From Oxyruncus cristatus (Eukaryota; Chordata; Aves; Passeriformes; Cotingidae): a stretch of 64,000 bases of DNA. Location of the stretch: the NCBI GenBank assembly GCA_013399855.1, contig VXAY01001953.1:1056664-1120663 (forward strand). Reading direction: 5' to 3'. The position numbers and the translations under genes were made by a program. The number at the start of each line of letters is the position of its first letter. Position 1 is the first letter of the stretch. A model generated the notes under the pieces. It was not told the origin of the DNA and ran no database searches. It saw nothing but the letters and a program-made list of their open reading frames with translations. Of the stretch, positions 11,633 to 25,700 are shown piece by piece.

Positions 11633-14349
11633 TCTACAAGAATCTGGTTTGTAAGTAGAGATCACAAGGATTTATAGTTGATGAACCTGATGCATATAAT
11701 TTTTGCTGAATATTCCTTTGAGGCCTCCTTAAAGTTAGGATTATAAATTTGAATGTTTAATTTTGCTACAATTTTGCTTATATCTTCAAAATCTGGTATT
11801 CAGCATCTTAGTAATTTAGTCACCTAACACTCAGTGTCACAATTAATGTCTGAAAATCACAAGTTTCTACAAGCTGCTTGTATATTTTCAGGAATTGAAA
11901 CAATTCTATGTATTTAGAACTTTCTAGGAAATAAAAAGTTCTCTCATTTTTTTACTATCATGAAAAATCTTCTTTTCATTGACTGTTTTGGAAAATTCTT
12001 TGTGTCTTCAGGAATATGTGTAAGTTTTTGTGCCCATGTTTCTAGGAACTACCTCAATACTTCTTAATATCCAGTTTCTGTGACTGAGGCTTCTGCCATT
12101 CTTCAGAACAGGCATATTCCTTAGAAGGTAATGTGATCCCTCAGAAACTGACATTTGTTTTTCTCAAGTTTAAACCATTACTCCTTAAAAAGCTTTAGAA
12201 ACTTTTCCTCTCTTGCCAGATGTTCTTCCCATGTTTTATGGAAACAAATGAAGTCATCTGAATATGTGATGATGTCTTAAATTCTCAAAATGTGGCTTAG
12301 ATCATTTAGTGCCCTCTGAAAAGTCCCTCATGCATTCACAATTTGAAAGTCATTCTAGAGAACTGAAATAATTGACAAGGTGTCATAAATGTGGGTTTTC
12401 TTTCCCTTAATATTCACCTGATTTTTCTTTTTTCTTTCCTAATTTGATGGTATCCAGATTCTCAGTCAAAACCAGTGAAATATTTCATTCTTGACATGGA
12501 GTCTGGTATGGAAAGAAGTCATTAAATATCCTGCCTTGTCTATGCATTCTGTTTTCTTAGATCAGTATTTAAGATGATTGGGGCTTTTTTATAATTGTAA
12601 CTGGACATTTTCAAGACAATGACAATAAGCTAACAGGAAAATCTTGCAGCAATGTATTTTAATCTTTTTTCAGTGCTATCTGATATATTAAATGAATAAA
12701 ATTTCCACATCCTCACTCAGTGCAAATACAGGTACTGATACTGTTCTTTGCTCTATTTACCTTAAAAGTTAGTGATAGTTAATAATCTATATAAACAATT
12801 TCTAGTTCTTCTTATGTGACATAATCTTTTCTGAAGAACACATTTTCAGTAGCCTTTGTCCACATATCAGCTACACAATTTATCTCACCAATCATGAAAT
12901 GCCTCATTCATGAAATAATTTACCTTATGGGATCTATGTGAATACAGTATAATTAAAAATCTATCAATTAGAATCTTCACTATCAAGTAGTTCCTAATGT
13001 GTTAAATCTAATACAGGTATTAACAGCTTTACTTCTTGAAGTATGTGTGTTTCTTCCATGTTTGAAGTGGTCCGGGGACCAACAGTTATGAACTTACCCC
13101 ACCAGGCTTCTCATATGAGGTATTTTTACACAGGGAAATTCACACCTTGCAGATGAACACTGACAATTATCACTAGGAAAAACCTACAGCACCTGATGTT
13201 AGCAAAGTAACATTTGGTTTTCTATACCTTCCATAACACAAAGTCTACCAAATGAACACAAAATCTTATTATCTTCACAACTCATAGTTTTTGACTCATG
13301 TAAAGGTACTCCTGCCCTCTTGAAGCTGCTTCAATTTGCTGTAACATCCACAAAAATAGTAGGATTTCAGGGCCAGATGCAGATATAATACTGATCTGAG
13401 AACTGCATCTCAGTAAGTCTTTTACTGACAAGTAGATTGTTTTATGGATGTGAAAGTAGTAATAGAAAAAGAGAATTGTCTTAATTTCCACTCAGAAATT
13501 TATTAAATTTATTGAAAAACTGAAAGTAACATCTAGACAGACAGAGTTTAGATTAATTTAATCTCTCTGTCCCTTCTTCCCCACTCTTTCAATCAGAGGC
13601 AAAAAAGCATCAAACAGAGCAGTCATTGTATCACAGACCTACAATAACATAGCACAGCTTTTTACTGAGGTATTGTATGAAATTATTTTTTAAAACTATA
13701 GTATTCTGAAATTGAGCTGAAAGGGGTTCTCTTGTGGATCAAAATAATTCTCAATTAATCTCGTTTCAAAAATTATTACAACTACTCTTGAGATACTATT
13801 ATAGATGTGCTCTTTGATCTGTTAGACAAAGTATTAATAAAACTTCACACAACACAATACTCTGAAGGGTAACCCTAGGAGCTTTATTGATATATCTTTG
13901 TGATTCAACTGTTAATAACTTTTTGTGTATTTTTTTCAACTAGGTGCAAATCCATCATAGTTTCATCTAATAGGGAATTCTAAATAAAGTTTTTTTGGAT
14001 ATACCAAGTCCACTAAATCACCCATATACAATTTACCTGTTAGAATATCCAGAAAGGAAATTACACATTAGACACTACTGTTGATTAATGTCTCTGTTGT
14101 CTATTTCTGGTCACCTTATTACTACTGAGGTGTTAGTAAAGTAATTGTTCATTAACTAATTCCATTGTTTCTGAAGGTTCTAGAATTGAACTGACTTTTT
14201 AAACGTCACTATTTATTCCTTAGTATCCAAAGAATACTAATACTCTGGAGGTTGTATTTAGTGGATTCTTTAGCACGAGAGGATGAATTTCATCAACTGT
14301 TACTTATCAACAATAAACAAAGTTGTCAAATTAGTCTATGAGTTATTAT
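11633..14349. other. Unique AT-rich non-coding stretch
   Basis: No gene or recognised repeat. A small perfect inverted repeat (TGGTCC/GGACCA with a GG spacer) lies near 13067-13081. Open frames are short and without domains. Confidence 0.6.
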
Positions 14350-14419
14350 GGCAGGGAGATTGGAAGCGGATGACCTTTAAGGCCCCTTCAAACCCAAACC
14401 ACCTTATGATTCTATGATT
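14350..14419 (+). mobile_element. CR1 LINE 3' tail
   Basis: About 70 bp match the very end of CR1: GATGACCTTTAAGGCCCC, then CAAACCCAAACCACC, then TTATGATTCTATGATT, which is the typical short terminal repeat. The orientation is +. Only the last part of the 3' UTR is present, as expected from heavy 5' truncation during target-primed reverse transcription. Confidence 0.85.
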
Positions 14420-17400
14420 TCCATAATAAGTCACTTGTTTGTAACTTACTTTTGGCCATAATTCTTTTTTAGTTTCAATCTTCAGCTCTCATCCTTTTCC
14501 TTTGCATTCACCCTTAGATGCATTAAATACTTAAAAGGGTTATGATGCAGCTATATCTGGTTTCTGCTTTGCTTTTTACCTGTTATCAACACTGTGATAG
14601 CTTTTAGCTGTGCCTTCAGTATTGTCTGCTTTAGCAATTTTGGAAAAATTACATAACCATAAATTTCTAAGTCCAATGCCTAACTGGTACCTAGCCTGTT
14701 TGAAATAGCATTCGTCATACTTCTGACTTCACAACACATTATCTGATTACATCCGCAATTGGAAATTGCAGCACAGGCAAGCATTCATTTTCAGAATAAT
14801 TCAGTTTTAGAGCAAAGTCCTCCTCTTGGAGAAGGATATATCAGAATATCAGGCAGATAGTCTGTCTTTCATGTGAATCATTCCCAGATCTGCCTTTAGC
14901 CTTCCCTGAAATATCTTTTTATTGTCTAGATGCTTTGATGTAGGGCTTAGAGGGCTTCTAGGGCACCATTTCCTTAGGCCAAAACTTTCTGAATAGTGAC
15001 TTGCAAAGCTGTTTGAAATATTTAAGATCTGCTACAGCACTCAAAATTCAAATGATACTGTGTAATTGCTCATAGAAAACTTCATGTGATTCACAAAATT
15101 TTGGACAATACTTAGTTAAATTCCATCCTTTTTATATAAGCTGAGATAATGACAGTGGTGTATTATAGTGTATAAACTTGCAGTTATATATAAAATGCTT
15201 CTTAAGACTAAGAAATTGATACAATTTTAAATGAGATAATTGAAAGGATCATAGTCTCATGAGCACTTCTTCAATTACCGCAGATTTCTGAAGAAAAATG
15301 AAGTGTAGGGTGTTTGATTAAAATTTTGGGAGACATCAGTAAGGAAAAGTATTTATTATGATCAACAAAGGGTTCTTTGGGCCAAATAAAATGCTAACAC
15401 AATTTTTTATAATAAAATATGTAAAATGTATTTCCATATAGTGGGATAAGTCTTACGGAAATATAAATCAAAATAGCCCCATTGAAGTCAGTATTTTTTC
15501 ACCAGCTCCAGTAGAAAAAAACCCAACAAAACAACAATTTAAACCAACCTGGATTGTTGTGATTATAATAGGAATCAGTTGTATGCTTAAAATATTACAG
15601 GTGATTGTCAAATAAAGGATGGGCACACATAAACAGTCAAACACATGATCATATAACAGGCATCACAGGGTAAGTTTATGCTGCCTTTTAAAAAGTGACA
15701 CTTAAAAATGTCTTTTAGGAGCAGGTTGGCTAGCTTTCTTGATTCTAAGCTGAAGCACTTTTGCAAAATATGAGGATCTCTAATAATTTTTGGACACTCA
15801 GACTAGTTGAGCTCAGAAACTTTATGACTTCCAAATGGATTAATTCAGGGCACTTCAGTTTGAACATTAGTATAATTGAAAGGATACAGTCTTTTACAGT
15901 TAAAAAACCAGAACATATTCTGTAACTACATCTTTATAAATTTTGAAGTGACAAAGGATTATATTGTCCAAAATTTTCTTCACTTTCACCGATATTAATT
16001 TAAAACACTGAAAAAATATTTATTGCTGCAAAAAAAGTTTTATCATAGAGATGGCAATGGAATGCAATAATAGGATTTTTCTGGGTTTTTTTAATTCTTT
16101 CATTCTGTTCAGAGGAATTTGTCTTCATGTGCAGTGCACAAAATGCTTTTTTTATATGTTTCCTGTAAAAAAAACTTAATGAAATTTGTAATGAAATTAT
16201 GCCCACTCTATAAATATGCAATTTTAATGGAAACACACTCCTTCAGGTTTTTAATGGTATTTTGTTTGGTAAATGTGGATACTAGTTGAATGGCAAAAGG
16301 ATAATGATTGAATACATTATTAATATAGTGAATTCTATGGCCAGGTCAACACAAACAATGATATCAGTGGATTCATTAATGTTCCTATGCACACACAGAG
16401 GCACCAACAAACAAATTAACAATATACATGCTTGCCAGTGTGAGTCTGGCATGCACATGTATGCAGGACTACCCAGCCATCTGTGGATTGATGACCTTAA
16501 TTCCAACTTGTTAGGTAATGCTTGAAATTTGACAGCGCCTTGTTTATATTAAAAAATGAGAAATTAAGATATCTTTTACTGTGCCATTCTGTTCTCTATC
16601 TCATCACATATGACCACTTTGACTTCGAGGAGTATTTTCAGACAAAAATTAAAATCTCTTACAAGCTACTTCATCAGCAGTGGAATACTAGGTATGCAGA
16701 GAATCACGCTCTCTATATGATGTCAAGTTCAGTTTGTACCTTTTCTTTTCTTTATTCTTATTTTAACAAATTACATATGGCTCTCATTTCTTTAGAAAAT
16801 GCACTGCTCCATATGACTTACTCATCACCAGTTCACATAGGCTTTCTGAAGCTAGTTTTCTAACTTTTTCTAAATAAAATACAAAGTAAAACCCACCAGA
16901 AAATCCAATTATATAAATACTTGTTCAAATAAAGTCCTTTGACTTTGTCCTGAGGCAAAAGAGAAGAACAGAAAACATACATATAATTGTCTCTGCTCTG
17001 GTGGTAGTAAACTTCAGGGGAGGACCAAATGTGCAGCTGTATTTGTATATTTGTGTCTATGTCTACAGGGTTTCAGAATATATTCAAACTACTTCTGCTG
17101 ATTAAATTACGGCTGCTTATCAAATTATCTGTTGTGAATTGAACCAAGGTTAATTAACACATGTGTACCTTCCCTTCTCTAAGCTGTCAAGCCTCTTTGA
17201 AAGTGAAATAACTTTTTTAAATGGTGCTAAGCACATTGACTATTTTTTAAGGCTAGAAATCATGAATAAGGCGATCAATTGACAAATGGTTACGTTAGAC
17301 TGCAAAAAATGTAGTGATTGCAATTATATGAGTGTACATTTAAAATACTAAGATAGGAGTTAAGATTAAGAAGTTAGGCAGAAACTGAACTAGCAAAGAT

Positions 17401-18967
17401 TTAATTTTTAAAAGTAGAACTGACAAGCACAAGCATCTGGCATTAGATAAAGAATTTACTTTGTCGGTGTAGCTGGAGCAATTGTAAATGCAAAGGCAAG
17501 TTATTCAGACTTAGCAATGATGGAGAGCTATATTGGGTTGCACTACCAGTTTTTAGTCTATAAGTACAGACATGAACAATAGCTATGCTCTGCTATAGGT
17601 GTACACTATGTTTATTTAAGAAAACTTGGTTTTACTCAAATGGTTTACGATTTCATTTGCCATATACTTATACAAACAATAAAGAGAAGTTATCTTTCAT
17701 AGTTATGCTCTGTCATACTTATTTACCCCTATGTATTTTACTTTATTATGACTGTATTATAATTCAGTAATTGTGTCTTGGTGAGGTTTTTTGGGATTTT
17801 GTGAAAAGAGAAAGATTATATCCACAAGTCAGAATGTATAAAAATATTATTTATTTTAGTAAATTTCAATCACATACAGCTCAAGAAATTTGAAATATAT
17901 TTATATGTAAATGAACAGATTCAAAATACAGGATAATGTTATATATCCTTCTATCAGAGACAGGATTCCAGTTTAAATCCTTCATCTAGAGAAAGTTTAA
18001 TGTGCTGAATAAATATCCCTACCTAAAATAGCAGCAAATCAAAACCACACTTTTTTCCTGCCAGCCTAAATATATATGTTAAAACCTTTTAGGAACTTCT
18101 ACATAATAGGAAGGAAAGGGAACCCCCTAGCGTATGAAGTAAGAATTAAACATGGATGTTACCTGAAGCTGTATCCATAAGGTGTGCAGGATGGTATTCA
18201 AGCTAGATTTTTTTAATAGAGAAATTAAATAATGACAACAATACTTCGGTTTTGGGACAAGTGCTAAAACATCAAAATTAGAAACACTGATGGTGATTAA
18301 TGCTATCTGTCCTTGTGAATCAGAAATATAATGTATTTGAGTTTTACTATCTATTAGGAATTTTCATCAAGCTAAAAACATTACTTATTAGATCCAGCAT
18401 GAACTCTTAAGATATAAAAGATTGTGAAGAACCTTTGTTCTCATGAAAATATTTTAAAGCCGCTGTTGTAGTATTTTTCCTATATGAGTACTCTATTCCA
18501 CTGAAAAAGTCATCAAAATTATCCCTATGGGAAATTTCAAATATGAGCAAAGCAGTATGAAAACTTTAGTTGGAAGTTTCTCTAAATGAATATCTCCATC
18601 TGTTTCTTGTGTTTGTAAATTATGTGTCTTGAATGACTGTGAGCCCAGTTGTGAACCCTTACCTTTGCATGTTCACCCTAGCATGTCCCTATTTCAAATG
18701 TTTCCTTAATTCTTCATGCTCTTTAATATCTTTAGTAATATTTTTCTGCTTTTCCCTGTTCTTTCTCCTTTCTGATAATTGTTCAGCTATAGGAGAAGTA
18801 TGAATGTACCAAAACTTTTTGTCTAACCACTTGTTTAAATCATTATCAAACACAAATATGCGCTTGCAAATGAGCAGAGATTTCTAATTTAGTAGCTGAT
18901 GTATAGTCACTTTTCATTCAGCACAGGCAGCAGTCAAAGACAACACCAACTCTAGCACTGAAGAATC
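14420..18967. other. Unique AT-rich non-coding stretch
   Basis: No supported gene or repeat. The longest open frame (16522-16863 +, 113 codons) is AT-rich and has no recognisable domain. A short A/C run (AAAAAAACCCAACAAAACAA-like) occurs near 15515. Confidence 0.6.
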
Positions 18968-19381
18968 ATGTCTAGAGAGGAAGCTGTATGATAAACAGCT
19001 GATGTCACTTGGTCTGTTCAGCCTTGGGAAGAGGAGACTGAGGGGAGACTTCATTGCAGTCTACAACTTCCTCGTGAGGGGAAGGCACTCATCTCTTCTC
19101 TCTGGTGACCAGTGACAGGACTCAAGGAAACGACATGAAGCTGTGTCAGGGGAGATTTAGGTTTGATAATAGAGAAAAGTTCTTCACCCAGAGGGTGATG
19201 GAGCACTGGAACAGGCTCCCCAGGGAAATGGTCACAGCACCAAGTCTGCCAGAGTTCAGGAAGTGTTTGGATAATGCTCTCAGGCCCATGGTGTGATTCT
19301 TGGGATTGTCCTGTGCAGGGCCAGGACTTGGTCCTTGTGGATCCCTTTAAACTCAGGATATTCTATGATTCTGTGATTCTT
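18968..19381 (+). mobile_element. CR1 LINE 3' segment (end of ORF2 plus 3' UTR)
   Basis: The segment runs from GTATGATAAACAGCTGATG and CACTTGGTCTGTTCAGCC through GGTTTGATAATAGAGAAAAG and GTGATGGAGCACTGGAACAG to the tail TATTCTATGATTCTGTGATT. This is the last part of CR1 ORF2 and its 3' UTR on the + strand. Its 3' UTR shares the GTGTGATTCTTGGG...CCTGTGCAGGGCCAGGA block with the minus-strand copies at 33945 and 44606, so the three appear to be one subfamily. The 63-codon frame at 19105-19296 is a decayed piece of the ORF2 C-terminus. Confidence 0.93.
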
Positions 19382-20669
19382 TCAGACTACTTTGTGTTAC
19401 CTTTTACTCCATTTTTATACTGTTTTTTACTGACTTTAATGAAGTTGTCTCTGGTTCCAACAAAGCTTGTGATATCTAAATTAGCTTCTGTGTTTCTGTT
19501 TTAGATACATGGAAAAAACAAATACAGCTTAATCTATTCTACTTTCAAATGGTACTGCTGCATTCTGTTTTATTCCCATTGCTAATTTGAAAAGCTATAG
19601 TGGTATAGTCTAGTTCACAGCCTACCTCAAGGATATACTGAAGGGAAATTCATTTCTTCAGAGACTTTTTTATTGTAATATGTAAAATTTTCTTTGATGA
19701 GTTAGTCTTTAGCTTGCTGCTTTATATGTTGATAGACCCTATACTGTTTTTCTATGTCTGAGTCTGTTACTTCAGAGATCTCTGTTTTTAGTTAACCTCT
19801 ATCTTCCTCAGACTTCTTCCAGTTATCCTACTCTGCTCTCAAACTTTTAATAGACCAGAAAGACTGAGAGCAAATACAGCTGCTGACACATTTTAGTACT
19901 GGGCTACCTGAGAATAATGTATCCCTCTCTTATTACATTCAGTCCACCCTTTGGCTGCTCTCTGTCAGGGAATATGCTGAAAAGAACATGAAATAAATTA
20001 TTATAATCAGTCACCAGTTTGGGAAATAGAACTAGGAGGAAGTTTTGAAAATAGGTCTCCCATCCAGGCAGCAGTTAGAGAAAAGAACATCGTACAGCAA
20101 AGAGGAGAGGTGAAACAGAGAGCAAAAATACTGATGGCAGAAAGCCAGAACAATCCAGTGGTGAAGAAGGACAGACAGGAAGCTGAAAAACTTAGAGGAA
20201 AGCCTGAGCATCCAGCCAGAAGCCATGAGTCAAACAATTCTTGTGGGAAAGCTCGACTGGGAGCTCTTAGCACTCTTAGCCCAACAAGGAGAGACAGACA
20301 GGTGCAGAACACTGAACCTCATAAGTCATTCTGTAACCACAGTCCAAAGAAAATAAAAACCTCATTAGTTCTGGAAAAAAATGACTTTTGCTGTGCTCAC
20401 TTGACCAAATTAACTACTCATACCAAAAATATCAAGCTTTACTGGTCAAATGTATTTCACAACCTCATTTTGTGTCAACTCTCAATTGGTGTAAACTTTG
20501 AAAACTCCGTTAAGTCTAGTGAAATTATATTTATATAAGCTAGCCAAAATTCTATCTCTCAAAATGCAAAATTAATTTATTTATTTTATTACTTTTAGGC
20601 TCATGGGGTAACAATAGAAAAAAGAATAAGAACTAACTAATGTAACCACATAGAGGAAACATATTTTTA

Positions 20670-20885
20670 GCATGCGAGAACAAACATACATGAACAATCA
20701 CTTGCAGAGTGCTTTGTTAATGTTCATTATGGATTACTAAAGCTAATTACTAAGGGTGCAAATTAATGGCTATTGCATAGCAACGGATTCACTGGCCCTG
20801 ACAGTGTTGAAATACTTGCAACATCGAAAAGTTTTAGACCTTATTAGCATGTATTTTCAATCTAAACCAATGCTTAACAACCAAA
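20670..20885. other. Candidate conserved non-coding element (unproven)
   Basis: This block is less homopolymer-rich than its surroundings and dense in homeodomain-type TAAT cores (GTTAATG, CTAATTACTA, AAATTAATGG, TTATTAGCAT). It also has an RFX-half-site-like TTGCATAGCAACGG at 20773-20786. It has no open frame and no repeat signature. This texture is typical of deeply conserved enhancers, but conservation cannot be seen in a single sequence, so it remains inference. Confidence 0.25.
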
Positions 20886-22043
20886 GAGGGTGGTATTAAT
20901 ATCACAGAACTTTAGGGACCTGATTAATTTATCTAGTCATAGGTGTTTAAAGCCATTTAAGACTCCTTTGTGAATCAGCCCGGCTTCAAGCTGCCACTTC
21001 AGAAAGGCCCAAATCTACAAGTGATCCCATGTTATATCTGTCATCCTCACACAAATGTCTCAAACTATTTGCAGCCTCCTAAATTGCAGGAAACGCCTAT
21101 GGTAAACTCACCAAATCAGTACCCAGTTACCTAGACTGTCAATCTTCCACCTTCTTCACAGTCAGTACAGACAAATGGGCACCTTTACTTCCCAACACCA
21201 GTGGTGAAATGTAAATGTTCTCTTTAAGATAAATGCACCCAAAAAATGTTAGTTCATTCTCCACTGACAAAAGGAGCCAAAAGTAGTCATCTTAGATTAT
21301 ATGTCTACGTTTATGTGCATATTGCCATCTAGCACCATAGTATTGCTCCTAGAAGAACCTGTGTCTTCCTCTTTCCCTGCTGTCTTGTTCGTCATGATAA
21401 AAATTATGCCATCCATAAAACCACTAGTATCAGTACCAGATACCACAGGCCCATCTGGTCTGAAATGAAGTGCCATTTTCTCCTTCATCTGTCAGATGAT
21501 TGACCCTGTGTAATAACTGTTATATTTCCTTGCAAGGTGCTAAGAAAGCTTTGGGGATTGCAGTCTAGTTCCATATATGATGTGCCCTCACAGAAAAAAA
21601 TATTTTGCTTTGTTTCCAGTTGCATCTGGACAACGTACTTATTGCAGTAACCTTCTTTTGCAGAAAAACATAATGGATCTTATTCACCTCATTGTTTATT
21701 AAATTAGCTTTCTGAGGGACAAACAGAGGGTCACAGCAACTTATGCTGTTTGCCAGAGAACACATCTGCTGCTTTTCTTAATAGTGCCTTTAAATGAACA
21801 TCTGCAAACCTCCAGAGATTATTGACTGATTGAGTCTTCCAGCCTCTTAACACCGAAAAAAACAAACAATAAACCCCCCAGTATTCTAAACCTTGGAAGC
21901 ATCAACTTCATTTCCTCAATAAGACGATAATGAAAGGATGGAGCTGGAAGTGATTATACTTTCCAGTAACTTGCCTGTACACACGAAAAAAAAATCAAAC
22001 TGTGGTGGAATCCTGATATTTAATGATATGGGAATACATAAAT

Positions 22044-22090
22044 ATGCATATATGTGGACACATATATGCATGCACACACACATAATGTAC
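22044..22090. repeat. Perfect 13-bp inverted repeat next to a short CA run
   Basis: 22044-22056 (ATGCATATATGTG) and 22059-22071 are exact reverse complements with a GA spacer, giving a 28-bp hairpin. A short CA-repeat follows at 22073-22082. The composition is alternating purine-pyrimidine throughout, so replication slippage is the likely origin. Confidence 0.88.
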
Positions 22091-22650
22091 ACCACTAAAT
22101 TCAGCGCACAATAACTAGTTGTTGGAGAGTTGTGTAAGAGTGTATATAGACAGATGGATAGCCTTACCTATTAGTAAAGCCTGAAGCTTTTTCTGCCTCT
22201 GCTTCTTAAAAATAAGCTTAATTCAATTTCATATAGAACAAACAATGTAAAAGATCACAACAAAAGAATCTTCCGACATTTGTGCAGTATATGAAACACA
22301 CAGTAAAAAGTTGTCTTCTAGATTTTTACTAGCATGCAAATGAAGGCACAATAATTGGACAGATTATAATTTTCTAATTTTCCATTTTTTGCTCAGTATA
22401 ATATTTAATAAAATTTGTTGCAATTTTCAAGGTATTTACTGGTAAATTAAATACAGATGAATGTTTCTGATAAAAAGTACTTCCCGCCAAACTATAAAAT
22501 ATTGACTCCAAATACAAAGACTGTAGGAGACTTAAGACATCTAGATTTAATTCTTAGCATGACAGTATACTACCTGTGTAATCTTGAAGCATATCTATCA
22601 GATTACATGTTAAGAATCTTGGAGTCCTAACTGAGCATTCCCTTCCCTGT

Positions 22651-22724
22651 TGTTTTGGTTTTTTATTTTGGGATAGGGTTAATTTTCTTCTCAGAAGTTG
22701 CACATCGTGCTATGTTTTAGATTT
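22651..22724 (+). mobile_element. ERV LTR family A, 5' end fragment
   Basis: TTTGGGATAGGGTTAATTTT and the following TCTTCTCAGAAGTTGC and GTGCTATGTTTTAG match the opening of the LTR type seen complete at 8008-8573. Similarity stops near 22724, so only the first ~75 bp of the LTR remain. Confidence 0.65.
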
Positions 22725-25700
22725 ATGCCTAAAGCATAAATTGTTTGACATAGAAAATTTGCTTAGTTTTGCTTCAGGAGCAATTACTGTTGCAAGGGAA
22801 CCAATTGTTCTGAATGAGCAATTAAGCTATTAGGTAAAATGGAATAAGATGTTGAAAATATTCTTGTGTTAACCTTTTTTTCTTTTTTTTTTAATGTTTT
22901 CTCCTACCCTTTTATCCTTCCATAGGTGAACAATTCCTTAGAACAAGAAAAGTGAATGTATGAAAAATGGGAGGTGGGTGAATCTCCTCAGATCTAATCT
23001 CATCTAATCAAGTCATGTTCACTTTCCTTAAACAAAGGCTTCAGTCACATACAGAACTTTGAAGGGAGCCAGAGCATGAGAGTGATGATTCACAACACTT
23101 TTCCATTTGAAAATTTAGTTTAAGAAACTTCCACCTATCCTCTTTATATAACGAAAAGATGGGCTGTATTTGGATTAAAATTCTACTTTGAATTAGTATG
23201 GAAATAGTGGGTTTGTTTGGTTTTTTTTGTGATACAATTTGTATGAGCTTTCTGATTATCTGTTGCTTGGAGTTAATTTTTTTTTTTTTTTTTTAGGAAA
23301 ATCTATCTTTTGGTACCTTTTATTCATGTTTATCATATAACTCAAGAGTTTTGTTTTAGGGCTAACTCATAAACTCTTCTAAACTTCTTTCTTTAATTCC
23401 AAACAATACACTTGCAGATGCAGAATTAGGATCTGTCTAGCTATAACAGATTTATTTTTCAGTGACTATCATAGCCTCCAGGCTAAACATCTATGTAGAC
23501 TACACCCTATTCTGAGGAGTTACTTCCTCTTCAGAAGCAGTCATATAATATTGAATTGACATTATACTCTACAGCCTTTGAAGCACACACCATTGCCAGA
23601 AGTGAAATCAGAACTCCACTCTACAGAGCTATACTTTAGTGTCTTGCAAACGTAGTTTATATGGACACTGCAGAAGGGTAACTTGTGTTACTGTATTTCA
23701 TATAAACTTCTCTAAAATGTTGATACATGGCTATTGCAGCGGAGATCACAACACGTTTTTGCATTTGCTATTCTTAATATTTGAGACTTTTAAAAATTTA
23801 TGAATATAAATGAGATTCTAAATATTGAGCACTTCTGAAAAGATTGTTGACATTCCCAGTCCTTTAGTCCCTACGCATTTCTTAAGTTTCACTTTGAAAG
23901 AAAAAAACACCTGGTTTATGATTATATTTTTATGACTGTACAGATTATACATATAACACTTTTGATCTGTGGATTTAATTAATGGTGTATAAATTATTCA
24001 GCAAAGTGAGTATCATTCTCTCAGCATAGCATCATGTTATCTCTGAATAAAATGAAAGAGACTACATCTTCAAATGACCTTTCAAAAACAGAACAAAAAC
24101 TGACACAAGTAAATATTAAATATACATGACCTCCCATGATTCCCAGAAAACTGAATGATTATTTGTATTGTCAGTGAGAGTGACAAGAAGTATAACACCT
24201 CAAAGATGTTGTCTCAAAGAAAGGTATCCTTTGTTATTCTAAATCTATGGTTTAGGGACCCCTAAAAAGCATGTTGTTTTCCAATTACTCAAAGCAGAAC
24301 AACTCATTTAATGCACAAGTTACGTGACTGTGTGAAACTGCAAAAGTTGTAAGAATAAATGCAGTAAAAAATAATGGATTAAGTGGTAGGACAAGATAGC
24401 TGCTCAATTACATCTATCTATTACACTTTTATCAGTCAACTGGCAGAGAAAATCAGTTTCTCTTATACCTTAATCAACTTCAGAAGGTACTAATTAAATG
24501 GTTAGACTGGTAAGCAGCAGGCAGGAAGAGCTAGCAGTAAATTAATGGAGTAGAGTCAAGAAAAGCGGAGTAACTGAGAAAATGATAGGAAACAAGAACA
24601 GATTAGAAGAGACCAGTAATTGGAAAGTGTAATAGTGGTGAGGAAATTTGATTTGAGCAGTATGTGAAGACAAAGCTGTAAAAGAAGTACTTTAACCCAT
24701 TATTTTCTTTTAACACAGACATTTTCTTAGATAAAATTAAAGTAGATTTGGGGGATTAAGAAATAAATGTCTCAGAGCCAGTGAGAATAGAGTTGTAGAT
24801 CTAGTGTCTTGGCCACATTCGAGTCTGGATATTGCCCCATGTTTTTAAAGTTGCATATGGTAATTCTCTGTATTTCCTGTAGCCTTGCCTTATGTTGTCT
24901 AACAGCTGCTTAATCTTAAGTAGTTTGTGTGTCTTCAGTGTGAAAGATGCAAGTGTCTGTATCAAATAGATTACTTGGAATTGCCAAAAGGATGTTTTAC
25001 ATGGTAAAAGCTGTAGAAGTAAATTCTCAGACCTCCTGTTGCAATGTGTGTGTGGAGAGCAGGGAAATGAGTACATTCACTGCATTTGAATGAGCTTCTG
25101 GCAGTAGGACTTCTATTTTGGTTCTCATTGCTATTGATGAACTCTTTGGGACAAGGCAAGGGATTTGGAATCTTTTTGATGAGTCTAAGAAATGGCATTT
25201 GCCTATGTTCTGTTGTAAGAGTGGATTTTGATAAAGATACTTTTACCCACTCAACAGTATAAGAATTCTGAGTTAATGTATGTGAATCAAGAAAAAAAAG
25301 AAAGAAAATAGAAAAAAATTCAATGCTGAGGCAGAACACTGGCCTCCTTAAGTCTTTTCTTGGGCAGTGAGCTGGGTAATGAGTTGTGATATCATCTTTA
25401 CAATTGTCATTAATGAGAAATTAATCTTTCACTTAGGAAATAAAACCTGCTAGATGTCATTAGTCAAAGCTGATAGAATAACTTACCAGGACAAATTTCT
25501 TCTTGCTGTACTTGCACAAGTACAAAAAGACATCTTGACTTCTGTGACTGGTTAGCCAATGTAATAAAATATAGTTATAATCTTGGTAACTAAAAGGGAG
25601 GAAAGGGAATCATAAAATAATTACCTCCTTTCTGTTTGTGTTTCAGTGTATTTCCTATCTGTATTTAGCACTGTTTCCAATATGATGTTTTTCAGACTTA

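Larger units (their letters stand above)
19382..22647. other. Non-coding stretch with a candidate conserved block
   Basis: No supported gene. A 142-codon open frame at 20110-20538 (+) is rich in Lys, Arg and Ser, and I do not recognise it. 20670-20885 and 22044-22090 are listed separately; I see nothing else. Confidence 0.55.

Noticed and set aside
16522..16863. 113-codon + strand open frame
   Set aside because: AT-driven composition, no domain.
20110..20538. 142-codon + strand open frame, Lys/Arg/Ser-rich
   Set aside because: No recognisable domain, low-complexity N-terminal half and an AT-driven C-terminal half; no splice or promoter context. Could be chance in unique DNA.
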